A stretch of DNA of 64,000 nt from Sphingosinicella xenopeptidilytica. Lineage in GTDB: Bacteria > Pseudomonadota > Alphaproteobacteria > Sphingomonadales > Sphingomonadaceae. Made by a program: the position numbers and the translations under genes. Below the pieces are notes generated by a model. It did not search any database, was not told the DNA's origin, and was given only the letters and a program-made list of their open reading frames with translations. Below, piece by piece: positions 24,852 through 33,710 of the stretch (positions within the stretch are counted from its first letter, which is position 1; every line of letters starts with the position of its first letter). Location of the stretch: contig NZ_JBHTIK010000005.1 in NCBI RefSeq assembly GCF_042676985.1, positions 1-64,000 of the forward strand, given 5' to 3'.

Positions 24852-26597
24852 ATGACCTACACCGCCCCGATCACCGAGCAGCGCTTCGTCCTCGAAACCA
24901 TCGCCGATCTGCCCGGCCTCGCGCAGCTACAACATTTCGAGGCGGCGACCGCGGATCTGGTGGATGCCATCCTCGAGGAGGCGGGGAAGCTCTCCGCAGG
25001 CGTTTTCGCGCCGCTCAACCGCATCGGCGACACCGAGGCCGCGAAGCTCGCGAACGGCGTGGTGACGCTGCCCGCAGGCGTTCGTGAGGCCTATGCAGCC
25101 TATGTCGAAGGCGGCTGGATGACGCTCGGCGCCGATCCGGCGTGGGGCGGGCAGGGCCTGCCGTTCGTGCTGGCGACCGCCGTGCAGGAGCAGCTGACGA
25201 GCGCCAACATGGCGCTGTCGCTGTGCCCGATGCTGTCGCAGGGCGCGATCGAGGCGCTGACGGCGCACGGCTCCGAGGACCAGAAGCAGACATACCTGAC
25301 CAAGATCATCTCGGGCGAATGGACCGGCACGATGAACCTCACCGAGCCGCAGGCGGGAACGGACGTCGGCGCGCTTCGCACCACCGCGACGCCCGCGGAA
25401 GACGGCACGTGGCGCATCAAGGGCTCCAAGATCTTCATCACGTGGGGCGAGCACGACGTGGCCGAAAACATCATCCACCTCGTCCTCGCGCGCACGCCCG
25501 GCTCGCCCAAGGGCACCAAGGGCATCTCGCTGTTCGTCGTGCCCAAGTTCCTGGTGAACGCGGACGGCTCTCTGGGCGCGCGCAACGACCTGCGCTGCGT
25601 TTCGATCGAGCATAAGCTCGGCATCCATTCCTCGCCGACCTGTACGATGAGCTACGGCGATAACGACGATTGCGTCGGCTACATCATCGGCGGCGAGAAC
25701 GCCGGGATGCGCGCGATGTTCACGATGATGAACCACGCCCGCATCAATGTGGGCTTGCAGGGCGTTTCCATCGCCGAGCGTGCGTATCAGCACGCGCTCG
25801 CCTACGCGAAGGAACGCGTACAGGTGCGCCGCATCATCGAATTCGCCGATGTGCGGCGGATGCTCATGACGATGCGCGGCCTCACCGAAGCGGCGCGGGC
25901 GCTCACCTATCTGAACGCCGCCGCCGTCGACCGCGCGCACGCTGAAACTGACGAACGCGCCGGGCGCGAGGCGCAGGCGCTTGCCGACCTGCTGACGCCG
26001 GTGACGAAGGCGTTCTCGACCGATGTCGGCGTCGAGGTCGCGAGCCTCGGCGTGCAGATTTTCGGCGGCATGGGTTTCATCGAGGAGACGGGCGCGGCGC
26101 AGCACTACCGCGACGCGCGCATCGCGCCGATCTACGAGGGAACGAACGGCATCCAGGCGATGGACCTCGTCGGCCGCAAGCTGCCGCAGGGCCGCTGGAA
26201 GAGCCTGTTCGCGGACATGCGCGCGGATTTCGCGCTGCTCACGGGCGAAACGGCCGGGCTGGCGCCCTATCTCGAAGACGCGCTCGCGGCGCTTGAGAGC
26301 GCGACGACGTGGCTCGCCGAAGGCGGCGCGGCGGGCGGTGCCGACGACAATGCGGCAGGCGCGACACCGTACCTGCGCATGTTCGGCCTTACCATCGGCG
26401 GCTGGCTGCTCGCCAAGCAGGCGGCGACCGCAGCGCAGCGTCTTGCGGCGGGCGAGGGTGACCCGGCGTTCCTGAATGCGAAGATCGTGACGGCGCGTTT
26501 CTTCGCCGAACAGTTCCTGCCGCAGGCGGCGGCATTGCTCGGGCCGATTACGCGCGGCGCGGAGGCACTGTTTGCGATCCCCGAAGAGGCGCTTTAG
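24852..26597 (+). CDS. Acyl-CoA dehydrogenase with C-terminal extension (DmdC-like)
   Basis: A 581-residue acyl-CoA dehydrogenase of the long subfamily that includes 3-methylmercaptopropionyl-CoA dehydrogenase. FAD and substrate loops (LTEPQAGTDVGALRT, KIFITWGEHD) and the catalytic-glutamate motif IYEGTNGIQAMDLVGRKL near residue 430 are present, followed by about 140 residues of helical C-terminal domain. ATG 24852 is chosen from the family N-terminus; a much longer open frame upstream is not coding-like because it runs through tsaC. Whether the substrate is a DMSP product or an ordinary fatty acyl-CoA cannot be told. Confidence 0.92.
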   Translation: MTYTAPITEQRFVLETIADLPGLAQLQHFEAATADLVDAILEEAGKLSAGVFAPLNRIGDTEAAKLANGVVTLPAGVREAYAAYVEGGWMTLGADPAWGGQGLPFVLATAVQEQLTSANMALSLCPMLSQGAIEALTAHGSEDQKQTYLTKIISGEWTGTMNLTEPQAGTDVGALRTTATPAEDGTWRIKGSKIFITWGEHDVAENIIHLVLARTPGSPKGTKGISLFVVPKFLVNADGSLGARNDLRCVSIEHKLGIHSSPTCTMSYGDNDDCVGYIIGGENAGMRAMFTMMNHARINVGLQGVSIAERAYQHALAYAKERVQVRRIIEFADVRRMLMTMRGLTEAARALTYLNAAAVDRAHAETDERAGREAQALADLLTPVTKAFSTDVGVEVASLGVQIFGGMGFIEETGAAQHYRDARIAPIYEGTNGIQAMDLVGRKLPQGRWKSLFADMRADFALLTGETAGLAPYLEDALAALESATTWLAEGGAAGGADDNAAGATPYLRMFGLTIGGWLLAKQAATAAQRLAAGEGDPAFLNAKIVTARFFAEQFLPQAAALLGPITRGAEALFAIPEEAL

Positions 26598-26641
26598 CGG
26601 GCGCTTTTCCACCCGATATTACGGTTTAACGGGCGCTGAAC

Positions 26642-26700
26642 GTCGTTCGTCGAAGCCCGTATGTCGTTTGTCCTGTTTTCGACAGTCGTTCGCCGAAGCC
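26642..26700. repeat. Direct repeats upstream of the outer-membrane protein gene
   Basis: GTCGTTCGTCGAAGCC (26642-26657) recurs as GTCGTTCGCCGAAGCC (26685-26700), with another GTCGTT at 26663. The spacing of 43 bases is about four helical turns, as for a pair of regulator sites. They lie 100-160 bases before the outer-membrane protein start; the rest of this 203-base gap shows nothing clear. Confidence 0.45.
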
Positions 26701-26800
26701 GTGCCGCCATGCCTTTTCGCGGCCTTAATTCGCTCCCACCTCTCCCGCCGTCCGCGAGGCTCTCCCGTCGCGGGCAGTGCAATTTTGTAGAGGTGTGTTT

Positions 26801-27409
26801 ATGAAAAAGCTTATCCTTGCCGCGCTCGCGACTGCCCTCCTCCCGGCGTCCGCGCTTGCTCAGGACGCAGGTACGATCGGCGGCGCGTTCGTCGGCGGCC
26901 AGATCGGCTGGGGCAAAAGGTCGGTCGATCTTGAGTTCGGCCTGCCGGGCGTTGATGATTTCGACAAGAACCGCAGCGGCATCGATTACGGTGTGTTCGC
27001 CGGCTACGATTACGGCATCGGTCAGAACGTTCTCGTTGGTGTCGAAGCCGGTCTCGGCTTTGGCGGCAAGACGCTGCGCGGTACGCCGATCGCCGGCCTG
27101 ACCGCAGAGGTCGACCCCAAGTGGAACTACGACGTGAGCGCGCGCGCGGGCTTCCTCGCAACGCCGAACCTGCTCGTTTACGGCCGCGTCGGCTACGGTG
27201 CCGAGAAGACTCGCGTTTCGTTGGTCTCGACGATCCAGGGTGTCGATTCGGCCAGCGACAAGGGCTGGTCGGACGGCCTGCTCTATGGCGGTGGTCTCGA
27301 GTACGGCATCAACGAGTCGGCGAGCATCCGCACCGAATACCGCCACCGCGACATGGACGGCGGCTATGCGGCCGATCAGGTTCTGGCGGGCCTCGCGTTC
27401 CGCTTCTAA
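26801..27409 (+). CDS. Outer-membrane beta-barrel protein (OmpA-like/Opa-like porin family)
   Basis: A 202-residue exported barrel protein. A signal peptide (MKKLILAALATALLPASALAQ) is followed by alternating strands rich in Gly and Tyr (GAFVGGQIGWG, GVFAGYDYGIG, LLYGGGLEYGI) and a terminal Phe, typical of eight-stranded small barrels such as the Omp25/Opa-like proteins of alphaproteobacteria. The start at 26801 is set by the signal peptide. A strong terminator follows. The function is probably structural or adhesive. Confidence 0.88.
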   Translation: MKKLILAALATALLPASALAQDAGTIGGAFVGGQIGWGKRSVDLEFGLPGVDDFDKNRSGIDYGVFAGYDYGIGQNVLVGVEAGLGFGGKTLRGTPIAGLTAEVDPKWNYDVSARAGFLATPNLLVYGRVGYGAEKTRVSLVSTIQGVDSASDKGWSDGLLYGGGLEYGINESASIRTEYRHRDMDGGYAADQVLAGLAFRF

Positions 27410-27432
27410 CGACTGTCGGTCCGAAAACAGTT

Positions 27433-27466
27433 GGGCCGGAGGCATCGCCTCCGGCCCTTCTTTTTT
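27433..27466 (+). terminator. Rho-independent terminator after the outer-membrane protein gene
   Basis: A perfect 11-bp stem GGGCCGGAGGC / GCCTCCGGCCC with an ATC loop is followed by TTCTTTTTT. It also faces the end of the convergent ald gene. Confidence 0.93.
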
Positions 27467-27488
27467 GGCATCGCTCAGGTGAAACGCT

Positions 27489-28592
27489 TTACTCCCAGGC
27501 GCGGTAGGCGAGGTCGAGATCGTCGGCGACCGCCTTGTAAGTGATGAAACCGCCCGCGACGTTGAGGCCATTGCGGAGGTGCGGGTCGGCGCGCATCGCG
27601 CCCTCGGCGCCCAGCTTCGCCAGCTTCACGATGAACGGCAGCGTCGCATTGTTGAGCGCGAAGGTCGACGTACGCGCCACGGCGCCGGGCATGTTGGCGA
27701 CGCAGTAGTGGATGACGCCCTCGACCGTGTAGACCGGGTCGCTGTGCGTCGTCGCGTGCGAGGTCTCGAAGCAGCCGCCTTGATCGATGGCGACGTCGAC
27801 GAGCACCGATCCGCGCTTCATCGTCTTCAGCATCTCGCGCGTTACGAGCTTCGGTGCTGCTGCGCCCGGGATCAGCACGCAGCCGATGATGAGGTGCGAG
27901 TTCTCCGCCGCGCGTGCGACGGCAGCGCCGCTCGCGTAGACGGTCTTGATGCGATTCTGGAACAGCGCGTCGAGCTCGGCAAGGCGGGTGGACGAGACGT
28001 CGTAGATCGTCACGTCTGCGCCGAGGCCGACCGCCATCTGCGCGGCGTTGAAGCCGGAGACGCCGCCGCCGAGGATCGAGACCTTGGCGGGCGCCACGCC
28101 GGGCACGCCGCCGAGCAGGATGCCGCGGCCGCCCTGTTCCTTTTCGAGATAGTGCGCGCCGACCTGCACGGCCATGCGGCCCGCGACCTCTGACATCGGC
28201 TGGAGGAGCGGCAGGCGGCCCTGCGCGTTCGTGACCGTCTCATAGGCGATGCACGTCGCGCCGGACTTCATCAGCGCTTCGGCCTGCGGCTTGTCGGCGG
28301 CGAGGTGCAGGTAGGTGAACAGCGTGTGGCGCGGTTCCAGCCATGCGATCTCGTGGAGTTGCGGCTCCTTCACCTTCACGATCATGTCGGACGCGGCGAA
28401 GACTTCCTGCGGCGTCGCGAGGATTTTCGCGCCGACCGCCGTATAGGCGTCGTCGCCGAAATCGATGCCGCTGCCCGCGCCCGTTTCGACGAAAACCTCG
28501 TGGCCCGCCTGCGTGAGCTCGGCGACCGAGGCCGGCGTCATGCCGACACGATATTCGTGAACCTTGATTTCCTTGGGCACCCCGACGCGCAT
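27489..28592 (-). CDS. ald: Alanine dehydrogenase
   Basis: A 367-residue NAD-dependent enzyme interconverting alanine with pyruvate and ammonia. The N-terminus MRVGVPKEIKVHEYRVGMTP, the segment KVKEPQ, the Rossmann motif ILGGGVSGFNAAQMAVGLGA and the C-terminal HYCVANMPGAVARTST are diagnostic. Length is close to the usual 371. It is transcribed divergently from an Lrp-family gene across a 131-base gap, the common arrangement for AldR-type control of ald. Confidence 0.96.
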   Translation of the reverse strand: MRVGVPKEIKVHEYRVGMTPASVAELTQAGHEVFVETGAGSGIDFGDDAYTAVGAKILATPQEVFAASDMIVKVKEPQLHEIAWLEPRHTLFTYLHLAADKPQAEALMKSGATCIAYETVTNAQGRLPLLQPMSEVAGRMAVQVGAHYLEKEQGGRGILLGGVPGVAPAKVSILGGGVSGFNAAQMAVGLGADVTIYDVSSTRLAELDALFQNRIKTVYASGAAVARAAENSHLIIGCVLIPGAAAPKLVTREMLKTMKRGSVLVDVAIDQGGCFETSHATTHSDPVYTVEGVIHYCVANMPGAVARTSTFALNNATLPFIVKLAKLGAEGAMRADPHLRNGLNVAGGFITYKAVADDLDLAYRAWE

Positions 28593-28723
28593 GACCTGTT
28601 CTCCCTCGTCCTTATGGAATGGAGGGAATTTAACGGAAATCGCGTCGGAAAAGTTTGTGAAGTTGTCAGACGGAAGGGGAATCGTGTAGAGAATATTCGA
28701 ACATTGTTGGAGATTTCAGGAAA

Positions 28724-29170
28724 TTGTCCGATCTTGATCAGATAGACCGCAAGATTATCGCCCAGCTTGCAATCGACTCGGGATTGACCAGCGAGCAGCT
28801 CGGCAGCCGGGTCGGGCTTTCGGCGTCCGCGGCACACCGGCGGGTGAAGCTTCTGGAAGAGTCGGGGTACATCCGCGGCTACCGCGCCGTGCTGTCGCCC
28901 GAAGCGCGGGGCAATCCCTCCGCCGTCTATGTCGCCGTCACGCTCACCGACCAGCGCAAGGAAACGCTCTCCGCTTTCGAAACCGCCGTGGCACGCGCGG
29001 CCGAAATTGCCGAGGGACACCTTATCACCGGCGATTCGGACTACATGCTGAAAATCCTGGTGAAGGAAGGCGACAGCTTCGAGCGCGTGCACCGCGAGCT
29101 GCTGGCGGCGCTGCCCGGCGTGCAGCGGCTGGTGACGCAGGTGAGCATCCGCAAGATCGTGGGTGAGTGA
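28724..29170 (+). CDS. Lrp/AsnC-family transcriptional regulator (AldR-like)
   Basis: A 148-residue regulator with an N-terminal winged helix-turn-helix (DLDQIDRKIIAQLAIDSGLTSEQLGSRV in pieces; recognition helix LSASAAHRRVKLLEE) and a C-terminal RAM domain (SAVYVAVTL, DYMLKILVKEGDSFERVHRELL). The start is TTG 28724. It probably senses alanine or another amino acid and controls the divergent ald gene; the gap contains the AT-rich GAATATTC palindrome typical of Lrp-type sites. Target and effector are inference from the neighbour. Confidence 0.9.
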   Translation: MSDLDQIDRKIIAQLAIDSGLTSEQLGSRVGLSASAAHRRVKLLEESGYIRGYRAVLSPEARGNPSAVYVAVTLTDQRKETLSAFETAVARAAEIAEGHLITGDSDYMLKILVKEGDSFERVHRELLAALPGVQRLVTQVSIRKIVGE

Positions 29171-29333
29171 GCGGGTTGGCACGCCTGTTGTGCAGTGCGG
29201 CACGCTATGCTAGTCGCCGCCGCCGTTTCGGTGAGAAACAATGCAGCTTGAGGCATGAGTCGCATGGCCCAGCAGTACAAGGATAAAAGGGTTCAGAGCC
29301 GCTGATCGCGGCGCCGATCCCACACCCCCGTCC

Positions 29334-31247
29334 ATGACCGGACCCCACAACCCGCACGCGGCGACATCCGATCGCCATGACGGGATCGCGAAGCTCGCGG
29401 TCGCCGCCATCGGCATCGTGTTCGGCGACATCGGCACCTCGCCGCTCTACGCCTTTCGCGAGACGTTCGTGGGGCATCATCCGCTCGCGCTCGATACGCT
29501 ACACGTCTACGGCGTCATCAGCCTCATCTTCTGGTCGATGACGCTGGTGGTGAGCATCCAGTACGTCACCATCCTGATGCGTGCGGACAACAAGGGGCAG
29601 GGCGGCAGCCTCGCGCTGCTCGCGCTCATCTCGCGGCGAACCGAGCATTCCAGGCTCGCGCCGCTGATCGTGCTGCTCGGCGTGTTCGCAACGGCGCTCT
29701 TCTACGGCGACAGCATGATTACGCCCGCGATCTCCGTGCTGTCGGCGGTGGAGGGGCTTACCGTCGTTCGCTCGGGAATGGAGCCGCTCGTGCTGCCGAT
29801 CGCGGTCGGTCTGCTGGTGTTCCTGTTCATGCTTCAGTCGCGCGGCACGGCGAAGGTGGGCGCATGGTTCGGGCCGATCATGCTCACCTATTTTCTCACC
29901 ATCGCGGTGCTCGGCGCGAGCCAGATCGTCCACCATCCCGAGATCATCCTGGCGATGATCAACCCGTGGTACGCGATCCAGTTCTTCATGATCGACGGCT
30001 GGCTCGCATTCCTTGCGCTCGGCTCGGTGGTGCTCGCGGTCACGGGTGCGGAAGCGCTTTATGCCGACATGGGGCATTTCGGGCGGCGGCCCTTGCGGAT
30101 CTCGTGGTTCTGGTTCGTGATGCCCGCGCTGCTCATCAACTACATGGGGCAGGCCGCGATGATCATCAGCCTGCCCGCCGCCGAGGCGCAGGAAGCGATC
30201 CGCAACCCGTTCTTCCTTCTCGCGCCCGAGGGGCTGCGTCTGCCGCTCGTCATTCTCGCCACGATGGCGACGTTCATCGCGAGCCAGGCGGTGATCTCCG
30301 GCGCCTTCTCGGTGACGCATCAGGCGATCCAGCTCGGCTTCATGCCGCGCCTCACCATCAAGCACACCAGTGCCTCCACGCAGGGGCAGATCTATATCCC
30401 GGTCATCAACTGGCTGCTGATGGCGGCGGTGATCCTGCTGGTGCTGATGTTCCAGAATTCGAGCAGCCTCGCCGCCGCCTACGGCATCGCGGTGACGGGC
30501 GCGATGTTCATCGATACCTGCCTGCTCGGCGTCGTGCTGTTCTCGCTTTGGAAGTGGAAGCCGTGGGTGGCCATTCCGCTGCTCGGCATCTTCTTCCTCG
30601 TGGACGGCGCCTATTTCGCGGCGAACCTTACCAAGGTTCCCGATGGCGGCTGGTTCCCGCTCGCCGTCGGCATCGTTGCCTTCACCATGCTCACGACATG
30701 GTCGAAGGGCCGCCTGCTGATGCGCCGCCGTATGCAGGAAGCCGCGATGCCGATGGAGATCTTCGTGAAATCGGCGGCGGGCAGCGCCACGCGCGTGCCG
30801 GGCACGGCGATCTTCATGTCGTCCGAACCGACCGGCGTGCCGCACGCGCTCCTCCACAACATGAAGCACAACAAGGTGCTGCATGAACGCGTGATCGTGC
30901 TCACCGTGGCGATCGAGGATATTCCCTACGTCGAGACGTGCGACGTCGTGGAGACGCAGGATCTGGGGCAGGGCTTCTACCGCATGAAGCTGCGCTACGG
31001 CTTCATGCAGGAAACCGATATTCCGAAAGCGCTTTCACCAGTCAACGCCTGCGGGCCGAAGTTCGACATGATGCAGACGAGCTTCTTCCTTTCCCGCCAG
31101 ACGCTGATTGCGGCGCCGAAACCCGGCATGGCGATCTGGCGCGAAAAACTGTTCGCCTGGATGCTGCGCAACGCGGCGACGGCGATGGAGTTCTTCAAGC
31201 TGCCGACGAACCGCGTGGTGGAGCTGGGCAGCCAGGTCGAGATCTAG
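29334..31247 (+). CDS. kup: Kup-type potassium uptake protein
   Basis: A 637-residue inner-membrane K+ importer with about twelve transmembrane helices and a long cytoplasmic tail. The signature GIVFGDIGTSPLYAFRE is near residue 30, GKGG-like loop NKGQGGSLALLALISRR follows, and GDSMITPAISVLSA and GAFSVTHQAIQLG are family blocks. The last four bases overlap the end of the convergent GFA-type gene. The 163-base gap upstream holds no other gene. Confidence 0.95.
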   Translation: MTGPHNPHAATSDRHDGIAKLAVAAIGIVFGDIGTSPLYAFRETFVGHHPLALDTLHVYGVISLIFWSMTLVVSIQYVTILMRADNKGQGGSLALLALISRRTEHSRLAPLIVLLGVFATALFYGDSMITPAISVLSAVEGLTVVRSGMEPLVLPIAVGLLVFLFMLQSRGTAKVGAWFGPIMLTYFLTIAVLGASQIVHHPEIILAMINPWYAIQFFMIDGWLAFLALGSVVLAVTGAEALYADMGHFGRRPLRISWFWFVMPALLINYMGQAAMIISLPAAEAQEAIRNPFFLLAPEGLRLPLVILATMATFIASQAVISGAFSVTHQAIQLGFMPRLTIKHTSASTQGQIYIPVINWLLMAAVILLVLMFQNSSSLAAAYGIAVTGAMFIDTCLLGVVLFSLWKWKPWVAIPLLGIFFLVDGAYFAANLTKVPDGGWFPLAVGIVAFTMLTTWSKGRLLMRRRMQEAAMPMEIFVKSAAGSATRVPGTAIFMSSEPTGVPHALLHNMKHNKVLHERVIVLTVAIEDIPYVETCDVVETQDLGQGFYRMKLRYGFMQETDIPKALSPVNACGPKFDMMQTSFFLSRQTLIAAPKPGMAIWREKLFAWMLRNAATAMEFFKLPTNRVVELGSQVEI

Positions 31248-31648
31248 CCGAGAATGCGTGCCTCGCGCACGTAGCTGAAATCGCCCGCGCCCGACCAACT
31301 GCGCCCGTCCGGATAACGCAGTTCGATTCCGGCGAGGTCCTTCTCGTCCGCCAGCCACATGTTGACGCCCATCATGCTGTTTCCGAACTTTGCCACGGCG
31401 CCCGGAGTCAGGGTGAAATGCGTTGTCGCGCCGCATGTGGGGCAGAAATGGATTTCCGCGGCCGGGTCATCCTTGTCTTGCCGGGAGTAGGTGTTCGTCA
31501 CGCCTTCGACGCTGACCTCCGACGGATGACAATAGGCCCAGCGCGCGCCCGATTTGCTGCACAGCGTGCAGTTGCATTCGTGGATGTAGTCCGGCCGTTT
31601 TTCGGTCGCGATGTGGATCTGGCCGCAGAGGCAGGAAAGCTTCACCAT
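31244..31648 (-). CDS. GFA family zinc-binding protein (Gfa-like)
   Basis: A 134-residue protein of the family named for glutathione-dependent formaldehyde-activating enzyme. Zinc ligands are placed as expected: C6/C8 in SCLCG, C25/C27/C30 in ECNCTLC, and C69/C72 in CPTCG. Most members have no proven activity, so formaldehyde activation is not claimed. It is convergent with kup and lies just downstream of a REP-like hairpin and the DUF885 gene on the same strand. Confidence 0.88.
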   Translation of the reverse strand: MVKLSCLCGQIHIATEKRPDYIHECNCTLCSKSGARWAYCHPSEVSVEGVTNTYSRQDKDDPAAEIHFCPTCGATTHFTLTPGAVAKFGNSMMGVNMWLADEKDLAGIELRYPDGRSWSGAGDFSYVREARILG

Positions 31649-31685
31649 GGGCCGAGCCTATAATGTGCAGGCCGGCGGGCCGATA

Positions 31686-31717
31686 GCCGTCATTCCGGCC
31701 CAGGCCGGAATGACGGC
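31686..31717. repeat. REP-type hairpin, copy A
   Basis: GCCGTCATTCCGGCC and GGCCGGAATGACGGC form a perfect 15-bp inverted repeat with a 2-base centre. The core CGTCATTCCGGCCCAGGCCGGAAT aligns (in two parts) with the two REP copies at 51796-51821 and 51838-51863. It lies at the 3' end of the DUF885 gene. Confidence 0.75.
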
Positions 31718-31729
31718 GCGTTCGGGCAC

Positions 31730-33544
31730 TTATTTCTTCGACGCAATCCAGTCGTCGATCTTCTTTTCGAGAACCGCGAGCGGCAGGGCGCCGGTCATCA
31801 GCACTTGCGCGTGGAAATCGCGGATGTCGAACTTCGGCCCAAGCGCCTTTTCGGCGCGGGCGCGGAGTTCCTGGATCTTCATCGCGCCGACCTTGTAGGC
31901 GAGCGCCTGGCTGGGGATGGCGATGTAGCGCTCGACCTCCGCCGTGGCGTCGGTGCGGCCCATGTCGCTGTTGGCGAGCATGTATTCGATCGCCTGATCG
32001 CGGGTCCAACCCTTCGAATGAAGTCCGGTGTCGACGACGAGCCGCATCGCGCGCAGCATCTCGTCGGAGAGCGTGCCGAAGCGCTGGTAGGGATCATCGA
32101 AGAAGCCCATCGGGTAGCCGAGCGTTTCGGCGTAGAGCGCCCAGCCTTCGATGTAGGCGGTATTGCCGCCGAAACGCATGAAGCTCGGCAGGGCGGCATT
32201 TTCCTGCGCGAGGCTGATCTGGAAATGATGCCCGGGGGCGCCTTCGTGGAGGTAGAGCGTCGTCATGCCCGGCGTGGTGCGCGAGGGCAGATCATAGGCG
32301 TTGAAATAGAAGATGCCGGGGCGTGTGCCGTCGGGTGTGCCCTGCTGATAGGAACCACCGGCCTGCTGCTTTTCGCGGAACGGCTCGTAGGGGCGGATAT
32401 CGAGCGGGGACTTCGGCACCGTGGAGAAATACGCCGGCACCTTGGCGTCCAACGCTTTGCCGATCTCGAAATATTTCTGGGTGAGCCACTCGCGCGACTG
32501 CGGCTTGAACTGCGGATCGTTGCGCAGATAATCGAAGAATTCAGGCAGCGTGCCCTTGAAGCCGACCTCGGCCTTCACTTTCTCCATCCCGGTCTTGATG
32601 CGCTTCACTTCGGCAAGGCCGATGGCGTGAATGTCTGCGGCCTTCAGCGGCAGCGTCGTCGTGTTTTCGATAAGCTGCGCGTAGAGTACGGGCCCGCCCT
32701 TCATGGCGGAGAGGCCGACCTGCTCTCGGGCCGCCGGGAGGTACTCGGCTTTCAGGAAATCGTGCAGCCGCTGATATGTCGGATAAATCTTGTCCGTGAT
32801 CATCGCGCGGTATTCGGCCTTGAGGCGTGCCTGATCCGCGGCGGAGATGCCTTCGGGGAACTTGGTGACCGGGCTGTAGAAGGGCGAGTCCTCGGGCGCC
32901 TGCGCGAGCTGGGTCGCGAGCTGCTCGATGACGTTGTTGATCGTGAGCTTCGTTTCGACGACGCCTGACGCCATGCCTTCACGGAACCGGCCGACCGAGC
33001 GATCGAGCAGCGTGACGTAGTCCTGATGGCGCTTCAGGTTGTTCTCGTAGTCGGCGAGCGTCGCGAAGGGCGCGCCGCCGGTGGCCGATGCGAACGACGG
33101 GTAGAAGGTGTGGAAGCCGCTGAAGTGATTGACCGGGCGCACGACGGTGAGCGCGAGGATTTCGGGGGTGAGGCCCTTGAGCGTCTCTTCGGTCTGCCAC
33201 TTGAAGACATCGTAGGCGATGCGGTCGGTGGCATCGAGCGCGCTGCGGTCGATCGCCTTCAGGCGCGCGAGGTCGCTTTCGCCGGCGGCACGCTCTGCAT
33301 TGTAGTAAGCATCGGTAATGTAGTCGCCGAGCTGGTCCGCGTAGCGCATGTCCCCGCGAAACAGGGCATTGATCGGATTGCGCTTGAGGTTCGCCTCGTC
33401 CGAATCCTGGAAAAGCTGCCAGAGCGCCTGATGTGCGGGGTTCTGGACCGCGGCGGAGGCCGCCGGCGCCGTTTGGGCCGAGACGGGGGCGGCGAGAGCA
33501 AGCGAAAGTGCAATGGCGAAAGCCGACGCAAGGCTGCGCATCAT
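31730..33544 (-). CDS. Exported DUF885 family protein, probable metallopeptidase-like
   Basis: A 604-residue protein with a signal peptide (MMRSLASAFAIALSLALAAP, cleavage VSA-Q) and the DUF885 fold. The conserved motif LYLHEGAPGHHFQ in the second half resembles the metal-binding helix of M32-like carboxypeptidases, and IEGWALYAETLG supplies the family's second ligand region. The protein is periplasmic or surface. The start at 33544 (or the adjacent ATG at 33541) fits the signal peptide; AAGGA is upstream. The substrate is unknown. A divergent GPH transporter gene starts 166 bases away. Confidence 0.9.
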   Translation of the reverse strand: MMRSLASAFAIALSLALAAPVSAQTAPAASAAVQNPAHQALWQLFQDSDEANLKRNPINALFRGDMRYADQLGDYITDAYYNAERAAGESDLARLKAIDRSALDATDRIAYDVFKWQTEETLKGLTPEILALTVVRPVNHFSGFHTFYPSFASATGGAPFATLADYENNLKRHQDYVTLLDRSVGRFREGMASGVVETKLTINNVIEQLATQLAQAPEDSPFYSPVTKFPEGISAADQARLKAEYRAMITDKIYPTYQRLHDFLKAEYLPAAREQVGLSAMKGGPVLYAQLIENTTTLPLKAADIHAIGLAEVKRIKTGMEKVKAEVGFKGTLPEFFDYLRNDPQFKPQSREWLTQKYFEIGKALDAKVPAYFSTVPKSPLDIRPYEPFREKQQAGGSYQQGTPDGTRPGIFYFNAYDLPSRTTPGMTTLYLHEGAPGHHFQISLAQENAALPSFMRFGGNTAYIEGWALYAETLGYPMGFFDDPYQRFGTLSDEMLRAMRLVVDTGLHSKGWTRDQAIEYMLANSDMGRTDATAEVERYIAIPSQALAYKVGAMKIQELRARAEKALGPKFDIRDFHAQVLMTGALPLAVLEKKIDDWIASKK

Positions 33545-33710
33545 CGATGAAGTCCTTTCGGGAAAAGCGAGCATGGCTGGGTTCATACGCTGCGCCGCCG
33601 GGACTTGCTATACGCCCGTCGAACAGGGCGTGCGGTTCGTCGAAGCCCGGAGCGATCCTCCCAGCATCGCTAGTGAGGCGGCGGCGGCGCTGCCGATAAG
33701 CTCCCGCCCC

